A DNA stretch of 64,000 nt from Bordetella parapertussis (lineage in GTDB: Bacteria > Pseudomonadota > Gammaproteobacteria > Burkholderiales > SG8-41), in assembly GCA_945906815.1 (NCBI GenBank), contig CAMDRT010000006.1:62001-126000 (forward strand), given 5' to 3'. A program made the position numbers and the translations under genes. Positions 47,257 through 56,184 of this stretch are shown here, one piece after another; position 1 is the stretch's first letter, and every line of letters begins with the position of its first letter. The notes beneath the pieces were generated by a model that saw only the letters and a program-made list of their open reading frames with translations, made no database searches and was not told where the DNA came from.

Positions 47257-48336
47257 TTGCCGCTTGCCCCTGATTTATCTGCCTGGCTGCGCCTGTCGTT
47301 AACTGCAGGGCTCGGCGGTGACGCCTTGCGTAAATTGCTGGTGGCCTTCGGCGGCCCCGAGCCAGTGCTGGGCGCAAGCCGCAGCGCACTCACCGCAGTG
47401 GTCACCGGTAAAATCGCCGATGCCCTACTCGAAGGTGATCTGCACGGTGACCTCGCGGCGGTCGAGGCGTGGCTGGCGGACAGCAACAATCATGTGGTCA
47501 CGCTCGCCGACGCGCACTATCCGCAAGCGCTGCTGCAAACCCCCGATCCGCCGCCGCTGCTCTACGTGAAAGGCCGGCGTGCACTGCTCAATCAGCCTGC
47601 CATTGCCATCGTCGGCAGCCGCAACGCCACCGCGCAGGGCAAACTCACCGCGGAATCGTTCGCTACCGCGCTCAGCAACGCGGGCTTGTGTGTGGTGAGC
47701 GGCATGGCGCTCGGCATCGACGCCGCCGCGCATCGCGGCGGGCTGGCGGGACTGTCGTCTACCATTGCCATCGTCGGCACCGGGCTGGACAAAGTGTATC
47801 CCGCGCGCAACCGTGATTTGGCCCATGCTATCGCGGAGAAAGGCGCGATGGTGTCCGAATTTGCCCTGGGCACGCCGCCGCTGGCAGCTAATTTCCCGCG
47901 CCGCAACCGCTTGATCAGCGGCATGACGCGCGGCTGCCTGGTGGTTGAAGCCGCGCTGTCCAGCGGCTCGCTGATCACCGCGCGCATCAGCAACGAACTG
48001 GGGAAAGATGTATTCGCGATTCCCGGCTCGATCCACTCTACCCTGTCCAAGGGCTGCCACGTGTTGATTAAACAGGGCGCCAAGCTGGTGGACGACGCTG
48101 CGGACATCCTGGGAGAGCTGCGCCTGCCCGTGCCTGCTGGCACGGAGGGTAGACCTTCTACAGACACAGACAGGCATCCTTTGTTGGCGCACCTGGCCTT
48201 TGATCCCTGCGATATCGACACGTTGGCGGGCCGCGCCGGCCTGCCGGTGCATGAGGTCAGCGCAGCGTTAATCCAGCTCGAGCTGCAAGGGGTGGTCGCA
48301 GGACTGCCCGGCGGCTGGTGGCAGAGAATTTTATAA
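47257..48336 (+). CDS. dprA: DNA processing protein DprA
   Basis: DprA loads RecA on incoming single-stranded DNA in natural transformation. The 359 residues contain the Rossmann-like core AIVGSRNATAQGKLTAESFA, VSGMALGIDAAAHRGGL and FPRRNRLISGMTRGCLVVEA. A C-terminal winged-helix (DML1-like) segment is about 305-359. The best start is TTG 47257, five bases after the LysM gene's stop; no ATG or GTG is available nearby. Type IV pilus motors are elsewhere in the window, so uptake competence is possible. Confidence 0.95.
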   Translation: MPLAPDLSAWLRLSLTAGLGGDALRKLLVAFGGPEPVLGASRSALTAVVTGKIADALLEGDLHGDLAAVEAWLADSNNHVVTLADAHYPQALLQTPDPPPLLYVKGRRALLNQPAIAIVGSRNATAQGKLTAESFATALSNAGLCVVSGMALGIDAAAHRGGLAGLSSTIAIVGTGLDKVYPARNRDLAHAIAEKGAMVSEFALGTPPLAANFPRRNRLISGMTRGCLVVEAALSSGSLITARISNELGKDVFAIPGSIHSTLSKGCHVLIKQGAKLVDDAADILGELRLPVPAGTEGRPSTDTDRHPLLAHLAFDPCDIDTLAGRAGLPVHEVSAALIQLELQGVVAGLPGGWWQRIL

Positions 48337-48526
48337 CTATTTGTTTTTATTAGGATATATTTGCATTCGGGGCGGTTAAATTTTCCCGGCCGCAAGACAG
48401 CGGCTTGCGTTTACACCCGGTTTGTTCTTATTATCTGCGCCTCTTTTTGCACCGCCAGATGAGCCTATGGCTAGCGGTGAAGCCTGCGATGTTTCGCTAC
48501 TTTTTAGGTTGAGCGCACAGAAAACC

Positions 48527-51055
48527 ATGTCAAAACAACTCATTATCGCTGAAAAGCCCTCGGTGGCAGGCGATATCGCGCGCGTGCTAACCGGCTTCAA
48601 GCGCCACGACGACTATTATGAAAATGACGATTACGTGCTGTCGTCCGCGGTCGGCCATTTGGTGCAGATTGCCGTGCCCGAAGAATTCGAGGTCAAGCGC
48701 GGCAAATGGTCGTTTGCCAACCTGCCGGTAATACCGCCGCATTTTGATTTACTGCCGATCGAGAAATCTGCGGCGCGCCTCAAACTGCTGATCAAGCTAT
48801 TCAAGCGCAAGGATGTCACCGGCGTCATCAATGCCTGCGACGCCGGCCGCGAGGGCGAGCTGATTTTCCGTTACATCGCCAGTCACGCCGGCAGCAAAAA
48901 GCCGGTGCGGCGTTTGTGGTTGCAATCGATGACCGCGGGCTCGATCACGGAAGGTTTCAAACACCTGCGCAGCGACGAAGACATGCTGCCACTGGCCGAC
49001 GCTGCGATCTGCCGCTCCGAAGCGGACTGGCTGGTGGGCATCAACGGCACGCGCGCGATGACCGCATTCAATTCCAAAAGCGGCGGTTTTCACAAAACGC
49101 CCGTAGGCCGCGTGCAAACGCCGACGCTGGCGATCCTGGTTGAGCGCGAAGAAAAAATCAAACGCTTCGTGCCGAAAGATTACTGGGAAGTGCACGGCAG
49201 CTTTGGCGTTGCCGCTGGCGTGTATGGGGGCCGTTGGATCGACGAAAAATTTGCCAAGGCCAAGAAAGAAGGCGAGGGCGATCCCGATCTGCGCGCCGAG
49301 CGCATCTGGAGCGAGAAAGTCGCACTGGCGATCCAAGCCAAATGCGACGGCAAACCCGGCGCCATCGAAGAGGAAAGCAAACCCACCACGCAGGCGTCGC
49401 CGCTGTTGTTCGATTTGACCAGTTTGCAGCGCGCCGCCAATGGACGTTTTGGTTTTTCCGCGCGCACCACGCTGTCGCTGGCGCAATCGCTCTACGAAAA
49501 ACACAAAGTACTCACCTATCCGCGCACCGACGCCCGCGCGTTGCCGGAAGATTATCTGGACACCGTAAAAGAAACGCTAGGCGTGTTATCGGATACGGAG
49601 TACGGCGCATTCGCCAAAAAAATATTGAAGCAAGGCTGGGTCAAACCCACCAAGCGCATCTTCAACAACGCCAAAATATCTGACCACTTCGCCATCATCC
49701 CCACCACCCAGGCGCCCAAGGCGCTGAACGAAATCGAGCAAAAGCTCTACGACCTGGTGGTGCGCCAATTTCTCTCGGTGTTTTACCCGAGCGCGGAATA
49801 CCTGGTTACTACCCGCATCACGCGCGTCGAAAAAGAAGCGTTCAAGAGCGAGGGCCGGGTGCTGGTCAACGCGGGCTGGCTGGAAGTGCATGGCAAGGCA
49901 GCAGCCGAAGACGGCGACTCACCCAACCTGGTGGCGGTGAAAAAAGGTGAAAAAGCCGACACCCAGAAAATCGACGTGCTCGCCACGCAGACCAAACCGC
50001 CCGCGCGTTTTAACGAAGCGACGCTGCTGTCGGCGATGGAAGGCGCCGGCAAGCTGGTGGAAGATGAAGAGCTGCGCGACGCGATGAAAGAACGCGGCCT
50101 GGGTACCCCGGCTACGCGCGCCGTGACCATCGAAAAGCTGATTGCGGAAGAATATCTGCTGCGCCTAGGGCGCGACTTGCAGGCCACCCCGAAGGCGTTT
50201 GCGCTGATTACGCTGCTGCGCGGACTGGAAATTCCAGAGCTGGCTTCGCCCGAAATGACCGGCGAATGGGAATACAAGTTAAAACAGATGGAACTGGGAA
50301 AATTAAAACGCGCCACTTTCATGCGCGACATCGGCAAGATGACGCGTCACATGGTCGAGCGCGCCAAGGCGCACGAAAGCGAAACCGTGCCCGGCGATTA
50401 CACCACGCTGCAGGAGAAGTGCCCCAGCTGCGGCGGTGCGATCACCGAGAATTACAAAAAATTCCAGTGCGAGAAATGCGAATTTTTCTTGTGGCGCATC
50501 CTCGCTGGCCGGCAGTTTGAGCCGGGCGAGATCGACCAGCTCATCGCCCAAAAAAGCATCGGCCCGCTGCAGGGTTTTCGCAGCCGTTTGGGGCGCCCGT
50601 TCGCCGCCAATATCAAGCTCAACAGCGAATTCAAACTCGAATTCGATTTCGGGCAGGCGAACGACGATGCCGAACCCGTCGATTTCACTGGTCAGGTGTC
50701 CGTGGGCGCGTGTCCCAAATGCGGCGGCAATGTCTACGCCCACGGCATGGCCTACCTGTGTGAAAAGGCAGCTGCGCAACCGCGCAGCTGCGATTTTCGC
50801 ACCGGCAAAATTATCCTTCAGCGCGCCATCGAGCCGGAGCAAGTCACCAAGCTGCTGCAAGACGGCAAGACCGATTTGCTGCATAAATTCATCAGCAAAA
50901 AAGGGCGTCCTTTCTCGGCATTTCTGGTGCGCGGCAGCGATGGCAAGGTCAGCTTTGAGTTTGCACCGCGTGTAGCCAAGGCCGACGCGAAGACTGCCGG
51001 GGACACGCCAGCGGCAAAGAAGGCGCCGCTTAAGAAGGCGCGCAAGACGGCGTAA
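48527..51055 (+). CDS. topB: DNA topoisomerase III, TopB type
   Basis: This type IA topoisomerase has 842 residues. The TOPRIM domain starts MSKQLIIAEKPSVAGDIARV with DAGREGELIFRYI. The catalytic tyrosine is in VLTYPRTDARALPEDYL. C-terminal zinc-finger-like pairs are CPSCGGAITENYKKFQCEKC and CPKCGGNVYAHGMAYLC. The tail is Lys/Ala-rich. The ATG at 48527 is preferred; an in-frame ATG at 48422 adds a non-conserved leader. Its position after dprA is the usual betaproteobacterial one, but the intervening smg gene is missing. Confidence 0.93.
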   Translation: MSKQLIIAEKPSVAGDIARVLTGFKRHDDYYENDDYVLSSAVGHLVQIAVPEEFEVKRGKWSFANLPVIPPHFDLLPIEKSAARLKLLIKLFKRKDVTGVINACDAGREGELIFRYIASHAGSKKPVRRLWLQSMTAGSITEGFKHLRSDEDMLPLADAAICRSEADWLVGINGTRAMTAFNSKSGGFHKTPVGRVQTPTLAILVEREEKIKRFVPKDYWEVHGSFGVAAGVYGGRWIDEKFAKAKKEGEGDPDLRAERIWSEKVALAIQAKCDGKPGAIEEESKPTTQASPLLFDLTSLQRAANGRFGFSARTTLSLAQSLYEKHKVLTYPRTDARALPEDYLDTVKETLGVLSDTEYGAFAKKILKQGWVKPTKRIFNNAKISDHFAIIPTTQAPKALNEIEQKLYDLVVRQFLSVFYPSAEYLVTTRITRVEKEAFKSEGRVLVNAGWLEVHGKAAAEDGDSPNLVAVKKGEKADTQKIDVLATQTKPPARFNEATLLSAMEGAGKLVEDEELRDAMKERGLGTPATRAVTIEKLIAEEYLLRLGRDLQATPKAFALITLLRGLEIPELASPEMTGEWEYKLKQMELGKLKRATFMRDIGKMTRHMVERAKAHESETVPGDYTTLQEKCPSCGGAITENYKKFQCEKCEFFLWRILAGRQFEPGEIDQLIAQKSIGPLQGFRSRLGRPFAANIKLNSEFKLEFDFGQANDDAEPVDFTGQVSVGACPKCGGNVYAHGMAYLCEKAAAQPRSCDFRTGKIILQRAIEPEQVTKLLQDGKTDLLHKFISKKGRPFSAFLVRGSDGKVSFEFAPRVAKADAKTAGDTPAAKKAPLKKARKTA

Positions 51056-51183
51056 TGGTGCCGGGATAAGGGTGTGGCATTTCCAGTGCATCAACCTTAA
51101 AACGGCAATTCAGCCACAGAGAGCACCGAGGAACACAGAGCAAACAAGTGCTTGCACGCGCTCGTCCCACGCACCTGTCGCGC

Positions 51184-52332
51184 TTAATCAATCGCTGAAT
51201 GCACCAGGTTGGCAACGATGTCGAGTCGGCGGCTGTGCCACGGATCGGGCTGGCGGCTGTTGGTGAGGTAACAAAACGACACGCCGGAATCGGGATCCGC
51301 CCAGCAATACGAGGTGCCCACACCGCCGTGCCCGAAGGTGCGCGGCGAGGCTATCGCGCCCAGCCCGCGGATTTTTTCGGAGTGGCCGCGCACATGTACG
51401 CCGAGTCCACGATGCATCGGCATTTCCATGCCGCCGTCGACCATGTCGCCGGTGTGGTTGCGCGTGACAAACTCCAGTAGCCGCCGTGAAAAAATGCGCG
51501 CGCCATTGAGCTTGCCGAAGTTCGCCATCATTTGATACAGCGCCGCCATGCCGCGCGCGGTGGCGTAACCGCCGCTGCTCGGCACACCGGCGCGGCGAAA
51601 GGGGGCGGTGTTTTCATCCGTCAGAGCGCGCTGGGTGCGGTCCGCGCCCGGTTCATAAATGGTGGCAGCGCGCGCATGCTCGGCATCCGGCATGCCGACG
51701 TAGATATCGCGCGCGAGGCCCAGGGGTTCTATAACCCGTTGCCGCAGAAAATCGCGATAGTCGATGCCGCTTAGGGTCTCGATCAATGCCGCGGCCACCC
51801 ACAACGCGGCGCGCGGGTGATAGTGCAGACGCGAACCGGGTGTCCATTCGAGGGTGAAGTTGCACACTTGTTGGCGTAACGCGAGGTGATCCGTCCATAC
51901 CGCCGGCGTGACGTTTTGGCTGGGAAATCCCGCGCGATGGCTCAACACCTGCGCCAGCGTGATGTCACCCTTGCCGTGTTGCGCGAACTCCGGCATGTGC
52001 TCGGCGATACGGTCACTGAAACTGAGCAAGCCATCCTCGACCAGCGCCCAGATGCCCATCGCGGTGATGACTTTGGTGTTGGAAAACAGCAGCCACAGCG
52101 TGTCGTCGGTCGCCCTCTTGTTGTTTTCAATGGAGGCATCGCCAAACGTTTGGGATAAAGCGAGCTGCCCGTGCCGCGCCAGCGCGATTTGCGCACCGGG
52201 GTACCGGCCTTCGGCAATGTGGCGGTTGATGACGCCGATTAATTTTTCCAGCGCCGGTTCGTGCAAACCGAGCTGGGCGAAACTGGCTTGCGCCAGGGGA
52301 TACACGGCCGTAGCTGCTGTCATATCATTCAT
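51184..52332 (-). CDS. Beta-lactamase family serine hydrolase
   Basis: The 382-residue penicillin-binding-like hydrolase resembles class C beta-lactamases, EstB-type esterases and LACTB. SNTK supplies the SxxK nucleophile, LHYHPRAA holds the second-motif tyrosine, and HGGVGTS replaces the KTG box. No signal peptide is seen, so it is probably cytosolic and an esterase or peptidase rather than a resistance enzyme. Substrate unknown. It lies 28 bases downstream of the GST gene. Confidence 0.85.
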   Translation of the reverse strand: MNDMTAATAVYPLAQASFAQLGLHEPALEKLIGVINRHIAEGRYPGAQIALARHGQLALSQTFGDASIENNKRATDDTLWLLFSNTKVITAMGIWALVEDGLLSFSDRIAEHMPEFAQHGKGDITLAQVLSHRAGFPSQNVTPAVWTDHLALRQQVCNFTLEWTPGSRLHYHPRAALWVAAALIETLSGIDYRDFLRQRVIEPLGLARDIYVGMPDAEHARAATIYEPGADRTQRALTDENTAPFRRAGVPSSGGYATARGMAALYQMMANFGKLNGARIFSRRLLEFVTRNHTGDMVDGGMEMPMHRGLGVHVRGHSEKIRGLGAIASPRTFGHGGVGTSYCWADPDSGVSFCYLTNSRQPDPWHSRRLDIVANLVHSAID

Positions 52333-52360
52333 GTCGATGGTGCTCCGTCAATAGTGGCTA

Positions 52361-52966
52361 CTACCCCCGCATCGCGCGCGCTTGCTTCGCGGCGGGACGA
52401 TCCCAGCAGCGGTTAAGCCAGGCCTGTAGTTGCGGCCAGCGGCTGAGGTCTAGCGACAACGCGCGAAACAGCGCCGCCGCCACGTTCAGATCGCCCACCG
52501 AAAACGCCGGGCCGGCGAGCCACTCGGATTTTGTGAGCGCGGCTTCCATCACAGCGAAGGATGCGACCATTTCTTCCCACGCTGCCTTGGCGGTTTCGGC
52601 ATTGCGCTCGGCTTCGGGCAAGTCCTGGGTGTGGCGCGCGTGATTGACGATCTGGCGGTCGAGGCGGTCGGTTTCCCACAGACTCCATTGCATTGCCAGC
52701 GCCTCGTGCCTGGGGTCAGCGGGCAGCAGTGGGCTGTTGTGCTTTTTCGCGAGGTAGAAATTGATGGCCATCGATTCCGACAAAATAAAGCCCTCGTCGT
52801 CGATGGTGGGAACGCGACCGTTGCCGTTGAGCGCGCGATATTCCGGCGTGCGCGTTTCGGGCGAACGCGGCAGCCAGTCTTTTTGATCGTAGGTCAGTCC
52901 CAGCTCACCCGCCATCCACAGCGTGCGCACGGCACGGGATCTGGCGGAACCATAGATGTGCAACAT
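52361..52966 (-). CDS. Glutathione S-transferase family protein
   Basis: The 201-residue protein has an N-terminal thioredoxin-like domain (about 1-78) with GRVPTIDDEGFILSESMAIN, the cis-proline and ESxAI glutathione-binding segment. An all-helical C-terminal domain follows (LAGPAFSVGDLNVAAALFRA). The first motif reads GSARSRAVRTLWMAGEL, with serine/arginine where many GSTs have Ser or Cys. Substrate not predictable. Confidence 0.88.
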   Translation of the reverse strand: MLHIYGSARSRAVRTLWMAGELGLTYDQKDWLPRSPETRTPEYRALNGNGRVPTIDDEGFILSESMAINFYLAKKHNSPLLPADPRHEALAMQWSLWETDRLDRQIVNHARHTQDLPEAERNAETAKAAWEEMVASFAVMEAALTKSEWLAGPAFSVGDLNVAAALFRALSLDLSRWPQLQAWLNRCWDRPAAKQARAMRG

Positions 52967-53047
52967 GTGAACCTCCGGGTTAGGTTAAAACCCGCAGTCT
53001 ACGCGACGCACGCCCGTTGCGGTGCAGGGAGCACCAGGGAACACTTG

Positions 53048-53073
53048 CGCAGGAGCAGGGGCCTGCTCCTGCG
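53048..53073. other. Perfect 12-base hairpin
   Basis: CGCAGGAGCAGG (53048-53059) and CCTGCTCCTGCG (53062-53073) are exact inverted arms separated by GG. The hairpin directly follows the stop codon of the small winged-helix gene (minus strand). No T-run follows, so it is a stem-loop or REP-like element rather than a standard terminator. A GAGCACC-type motif shared with 51121 lies just beside it. Confidence 0.65.
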
Positions 53074-53074
53074 G

Positions 53075-53347
53075 CTAATCGTGGTGCGATTCGGTTTTGG
53101 CCGGTGCGTGCGATTTGGGCTTGCGGCCCGGTGCGGCTTGCGGAATGTAACCGGAGATGCGGCACAGCAAGCCGTCGATTTCCTTGCCATCCTGATAGCG
53201 TATCGAGCGGCACACCATGATCGCACCGCGCGCGTGTAAATCGTTCACGCCATTGCGCACGTTGGCCAGTGTAAGGCCGGTCGCGGCGGCGATTTCGGAA
53301 TCAAGGCGTTCGCCGGTGCCTTTCAGGTAATCGAGGATTGCTTGCAT
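53075..53347 (-). CDS. Small winged-helix DNA-binding protein
   Basis: The 90-residue protein starts MQAILDYLKGTGERLDSEIAAATGLTLANVRN, a short winged helix-turn-helix with the recognition helix around residues 26-38. A wing (GAIMVCRSIRYQDGKEIDG) and a basic tail (GRKPKSHAPAKTESHHD) follow. It resembles small MarR/FaeA-like regulators. Target unknown. It has a 240-base AT-rich upstream region with palindromes, which may be its own operator. Confidence 0.75.
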   Translation of the reverse strand: MQAILDYLKGTGERLDSEIAAATGLTLANVRNGVNDLHARGAIMVCRSIRYQDGKEIDGLLCRISGYIPQAAPGRKPKSHAPAKTESHHD

Positions 53348-53587
53348 ATCAGAGGTCTCGTTCGGGTCAGAGGATTCGGCGCGTGCATGTACAGCTGTCG
53401 CGCAAGGGGGCGAATGATACAGCAGTACGGCGCTTCTGCCTAAAAAAGTAGCACTGAACTGCTAGGACGGCCACTGCGTCACTTACTCTTATGTCAAATA
53501 AAGAATAACTAAAACAAGTAGTTAAGTAATAATATCCGATATTTTGGAGTTAGTCCGTATAGTGTACGGTGGTGTGGTGGGGGGGGC
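53348..53587. other. AT-rich spacer with two short palindromes
   Basis: No gene is seen. The part from about 53440 to 53565 is clearly AT-richer than its surroundings. It contains AATATCCGATATT (6-base arms around one base) and CCGTATAGTGTACGG (5-base arms around five), about 20 bases apart. A run of eight G (53579-53586) directly abuts the esterase stop codon region. The palindromes look like operator sites. Confidence 0.5.
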
Positions 53588-54691
53588 TTACGGTTTCAAT
53601 GCGCGATACAAAAACGGCAGACTCACATCCATGCGGTAATCGATATCGGAGTGGTTGTCGTCGAATTCTTGGTAGGTGTGGCGCACGCCTGCCGCCGCCA
53701 GGCGCTTTGAAAGCAGGCGCGAACCATAGTGTATGTGATACTGATCGCGCCAGCCGCAATCGATGTAGATGCCGCGCAGGGTTTTAAGGTTCGCACGCCA
53801 TTTCGCTACCAGGTTAACCGGATCGTGCGCGCGCCATTGCTGCCAGCGGCGCGCGATCAGTTCGCCTGATTCCAGATTAAACGGCACGCGAAAGCCCAGC
53901 GGCGCCTTGGTGTCGGGATCGTAGGTGGCGGCCATGCAGATGTTCATCATGCAGTGACCCTCGGCGGCCGAGAGTTTTTCTTTTTGCCACGCCTGCGTCA
54001 AAAAGCGTTTGATGCGCCCGTCGTCCAGGCCTTCAGCGAGTCCTTTGCGGCTGGAATCACGCAACGCGTTGTACGCTCCGGCTGTGCGTTTCGGGTGGCG
54101 ATGCTTGGCGAGTTCGTTAAGCGTATTCGGCCAATCGTGCCAGTAGACAAAATCGAAATAGGCGTCGCCGGAATGATTCGCTATGGCCCCCCAGTGCTGC
54201 GCGTACTGCATGCCATGACGCATCGAACCGTAGCCGCCGGATGATTTGCCAAAGCAACCGCGATGGTCGCGGCTCGCCAGCGTGCGAAACTCGCGATCCA
54301 CAAAGGGAATGATCTCGCGTGTGAGGTAATCCGCATAGTGGCCGATGGCGGATGAATTGATGTATTGATTGCCGCCCAGCGCGGTGAAGCAATCGGGAAA
54401 TACAATAATCGCCGGACCCATTTTTTTCTCGTGGATGAGGCGCGCGGCACGCTCCGGCACATTGTCGCCGAAGGGTTTGAAGCCCGTATGCGCGAGGCCG
54501 GAGCCGGTGAAACCCGCCAAATCGTAGAGCACCGGAAAGCGGCGCTGGTCTCCGCCCTCGTATTGCGGCGGCAGCCACACACCGAGCTTGCGCACGTGGG
54601 CATCGCCGAGCGCATTGTCCTTGAGAATTTTCGAGGTGTGCTCCAGCACCAGCAACTGGCCGGCGAGGCCTTGGGGACGTTTAAGGGACAT
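53588..54691 (-). CDS. Esterase D/enterochelin-esterase-like hydrolase
   Basis: The 367-residue alpha/beta hydrolase starts at ATG 54691 (MSLKRPQGLAGQLLVLEHTS). The nucleophile elbow is GCFGKSSGGYGSM. RFPVLYDLAGFTG, IIVFPDCFTALGGNQYINS and the C-terminal QEFDDNHSDIDYRMDVSLPF supply the oxyanion, acid and catalytic histidine regions of the putative-esterase (Fes/EstD) family. No signal peptide. Substrate unknown. Longer upstream frames are not conserved. Confidence 0.85.
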   Translation of the reverse strand: MSLKRPQGLAGQLLVLEHTSKILKDNALGDAHVRKLGVWLPPQYEGGDQRRFPVLYDLAGFTGSGLAHTGFKPFGDNVPERAARLIHEKKMGPAIIVFPDCFTALGGNQYINSSAIGHYADYLTREIIPFVDREFRTLASRDHRGCFGKSSGGYGSMRHGMQYAQHWGAIANHSGDAYFDFVYWHDWPNTLNELAKHRHPKRTAGAYNALRDSSRKGLAEGLDDGRIKRFLTQAWQKEKLSAAEGHCMMNICMAATYDPDTKAPLGFRVPFNLESGELIARRWQQWRAHDPVNLVAKWRANLKTLRGIYIDCGWRDQYHIHYGSRLLSKRLAAAGVRHTYQEFDDNHSDIDYRMDVSLPFLYRALKP

Positions 54692-54746
54692 AGGCGAGGT
54701 TGTATTGTGAAGAGTCGCGCCAGCAACGGCAACAGGAACCCCGCTA

Positions 54747-55118
54747 CTAGTAATTACCCTTGGCCGAAAGCACGTTTCTGACCCCGCCTTTCGGTAGTGG
54801 CACGTCCCCGGTATACCTTGGTATGACATGGATGTGCGCGTGAAATACCGATTGTCCCGCGGCCTCTCCGCAGTTTACGCCGACATTGAAACCCTGCGGC
54901 TCGAACTTTTCTTGCAGCACATCTTTGACCGTCCTCACCAGCATGAAGGCATCCGCATACTCTTCTGCGGTCATCTCCCAAATCGTCACCGCGTGCCGGC
55001 GCGGCACAACCAGAGCATGACCTTTTGATACCGGGAAACTGTCCAGGACGGCGACGGACAGTTCGCTCTCCCCCAATAGCGGGCCTTTAACCTGACAAAA
55101 GATGCAGCCCAATTTCAT
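54747..55118 (-). CDS. HIT family nucleotide hydrolase
   Basis: The 123-residue histidine-triad protein starts MKLGCIFCQVKG at ATG 55118, with GGGAAG upstream. It has the HIT motif HAHIHVIPR (three histidines) and the earlier CxxC pair (CIFC) often seen in Zn-binding HIT proteins. It hydrolyses adenosine phosphoramidates or dinucleoside polyphosphates in related enzymes. HIT-family enzymes can act on adenylylsulfate, so its position divergent from aprMBA may be meaningful, but this is inference. Confidence 0.93.
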   Translation of the reverse strand: MKLGCIFCQVKGPLLGESELSVAVLDSFPVSKGHALVVPRRHAVTIWEMTAEEYADAFMLVRTVKDVLQEKFEPQGFNVGVNCGEAAGQSVFHAHIHVIPRYTGDVPLPKGGVRNVLSAKGNY

Positions 55119-55305
55119 CGTCTTCCCGGGGTTTATGCTACATACGACAACAGCGGATTGTATGCCCAGTTGTTTATCATTCACACGCAGTCCTGATGAA
55201 GCAAATTATTTCTATGGCCGTATAGCGAAATTTTAGCGCACGGCTCGCGTCGCAGCCCTTAATATGCGCGCAGGAGCGCGCACTCAGACTGCCATTGAGG
55301 AAATG

Positions 55306-56139
55306 ATGTTCACCCACAATCCATTTGCGGCATTGACCGATGTATTGCCTGCGAACGCCATGCAGATCTATCTCGTGCTGATGGTGCTTGCTGTTATCGC
55401 CGGAACCTTGTTCGACATTAGTCACAAGAGGAGCGCCAAGTATTTTTTTGAAAATTGGCGAAAATCGAAAGGCCCTCAACAAGTTGGCGGTGGCGAAATG
55501 GTGGCGCTCGCCATCAAGACCGGCGTGGTGGATGTTCTGGCGTCCGGGGAGTTTTGCAACGCGCGCCGCCGGATCGCCCATCTGCTGGCCATGTACGGGT
55601 TTGTGCTCTACGTCGTCACCACGGTTGTGATGGTGTTCTGCTACCCGACGCCCGCGACGCCGGCGCCCAGTATCCTGCCGCTGCTGTGGTGGATCGGCGG
55701 CATGATGATATGCTTGGGCGGATACTGGTTCTGGTTTTTCATCCGGGTTGATGTCGCCGCCGAGGGAAAATCACCGCTGCGCTTGATACGCGCGGATTTG
55801 TTCATCCTCTCGCTTCTGGCCAGCGTAACGCTGGGCCTGGTCTGGGCTTACCTGCAAACGACCGCGAGTTCCGGGGCTATGGTGTTGTTCGGCCTGTACA
55901 TCATCGCGACGACGGTACTGTTCGGATCGGTAGCGTGGTCCAAATTTTCGCATATGTTTTTCAAGCCCGCGGCGGCCTTCGAGAAAAGAATATCTAAAGC
56001 CAATGGTACAGCCGAGAATTTGCCGACGCTGACCCGTGACGATCCCGAACAACAGAAAAGACACTCTATGGAACTGTTGCGAGACGCTCCCATGGACATG
56101 GGGCTTGGCATCAAGCGCGAACCGCCCCGCCACTATTAG
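55306..56139 (+). CDS. aprM: Membrane anchor of APS reductase, AprM-like
   Basis: The 277-residue integral membrane protein has about five hydrophobic helices (residues roughly 20-38, 85-105, 115-135, 160-180, 190-210). It resembles the DsrM/QmoC-type membrane family and occupies the aprM position directly upstream of aprBA, as in several sulfur oxidizers. It is proposed to pass electrons from AprBA to the quinone pool. ATG 55306 follows GAGGAAATG; an ATG three bases earlier and one at 55264 are alternatives. Histidine ligands HLLAMYG and FSHMFFKP may hold haem, though this is not shown. Confidence 0.85.
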   Translation: MFTHNPFAALTDVLPANAMQIYLVLMVLAVIAGTLFDISHKRSAKYFFENWRKSKGPQQVGGGEMVALAIKTGVVDVLASGEFCNARRRIAHLLAMYGFVLYVVTTVVMVFCYPTPATPAPSILPLLWWIGGMMICLGGYWFWFFIRVDVAAEGKSPLRLIRADLFILSLLASVTLGLVWAYLQTTASSGAMVLFGLYIIATTVLFGSVAWSKFSHMFFKPAAAFEKRISKANGTAENLPTLTRDDPEQQKRHSMELLRDAPMDMGLGIKREPPRHY

Positions 56140-56184
56140 TAAACAGCTCGCAAGTTCAATCGGAATACATCAAGGAGCCGACTT

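Noticed and set aside
55306..56139. Calling the membrane protein QmoC or DsrM
   Set aside because: No qmoAB or dsr genes are nearby and it directly precedes aprBA; AprM fits better.
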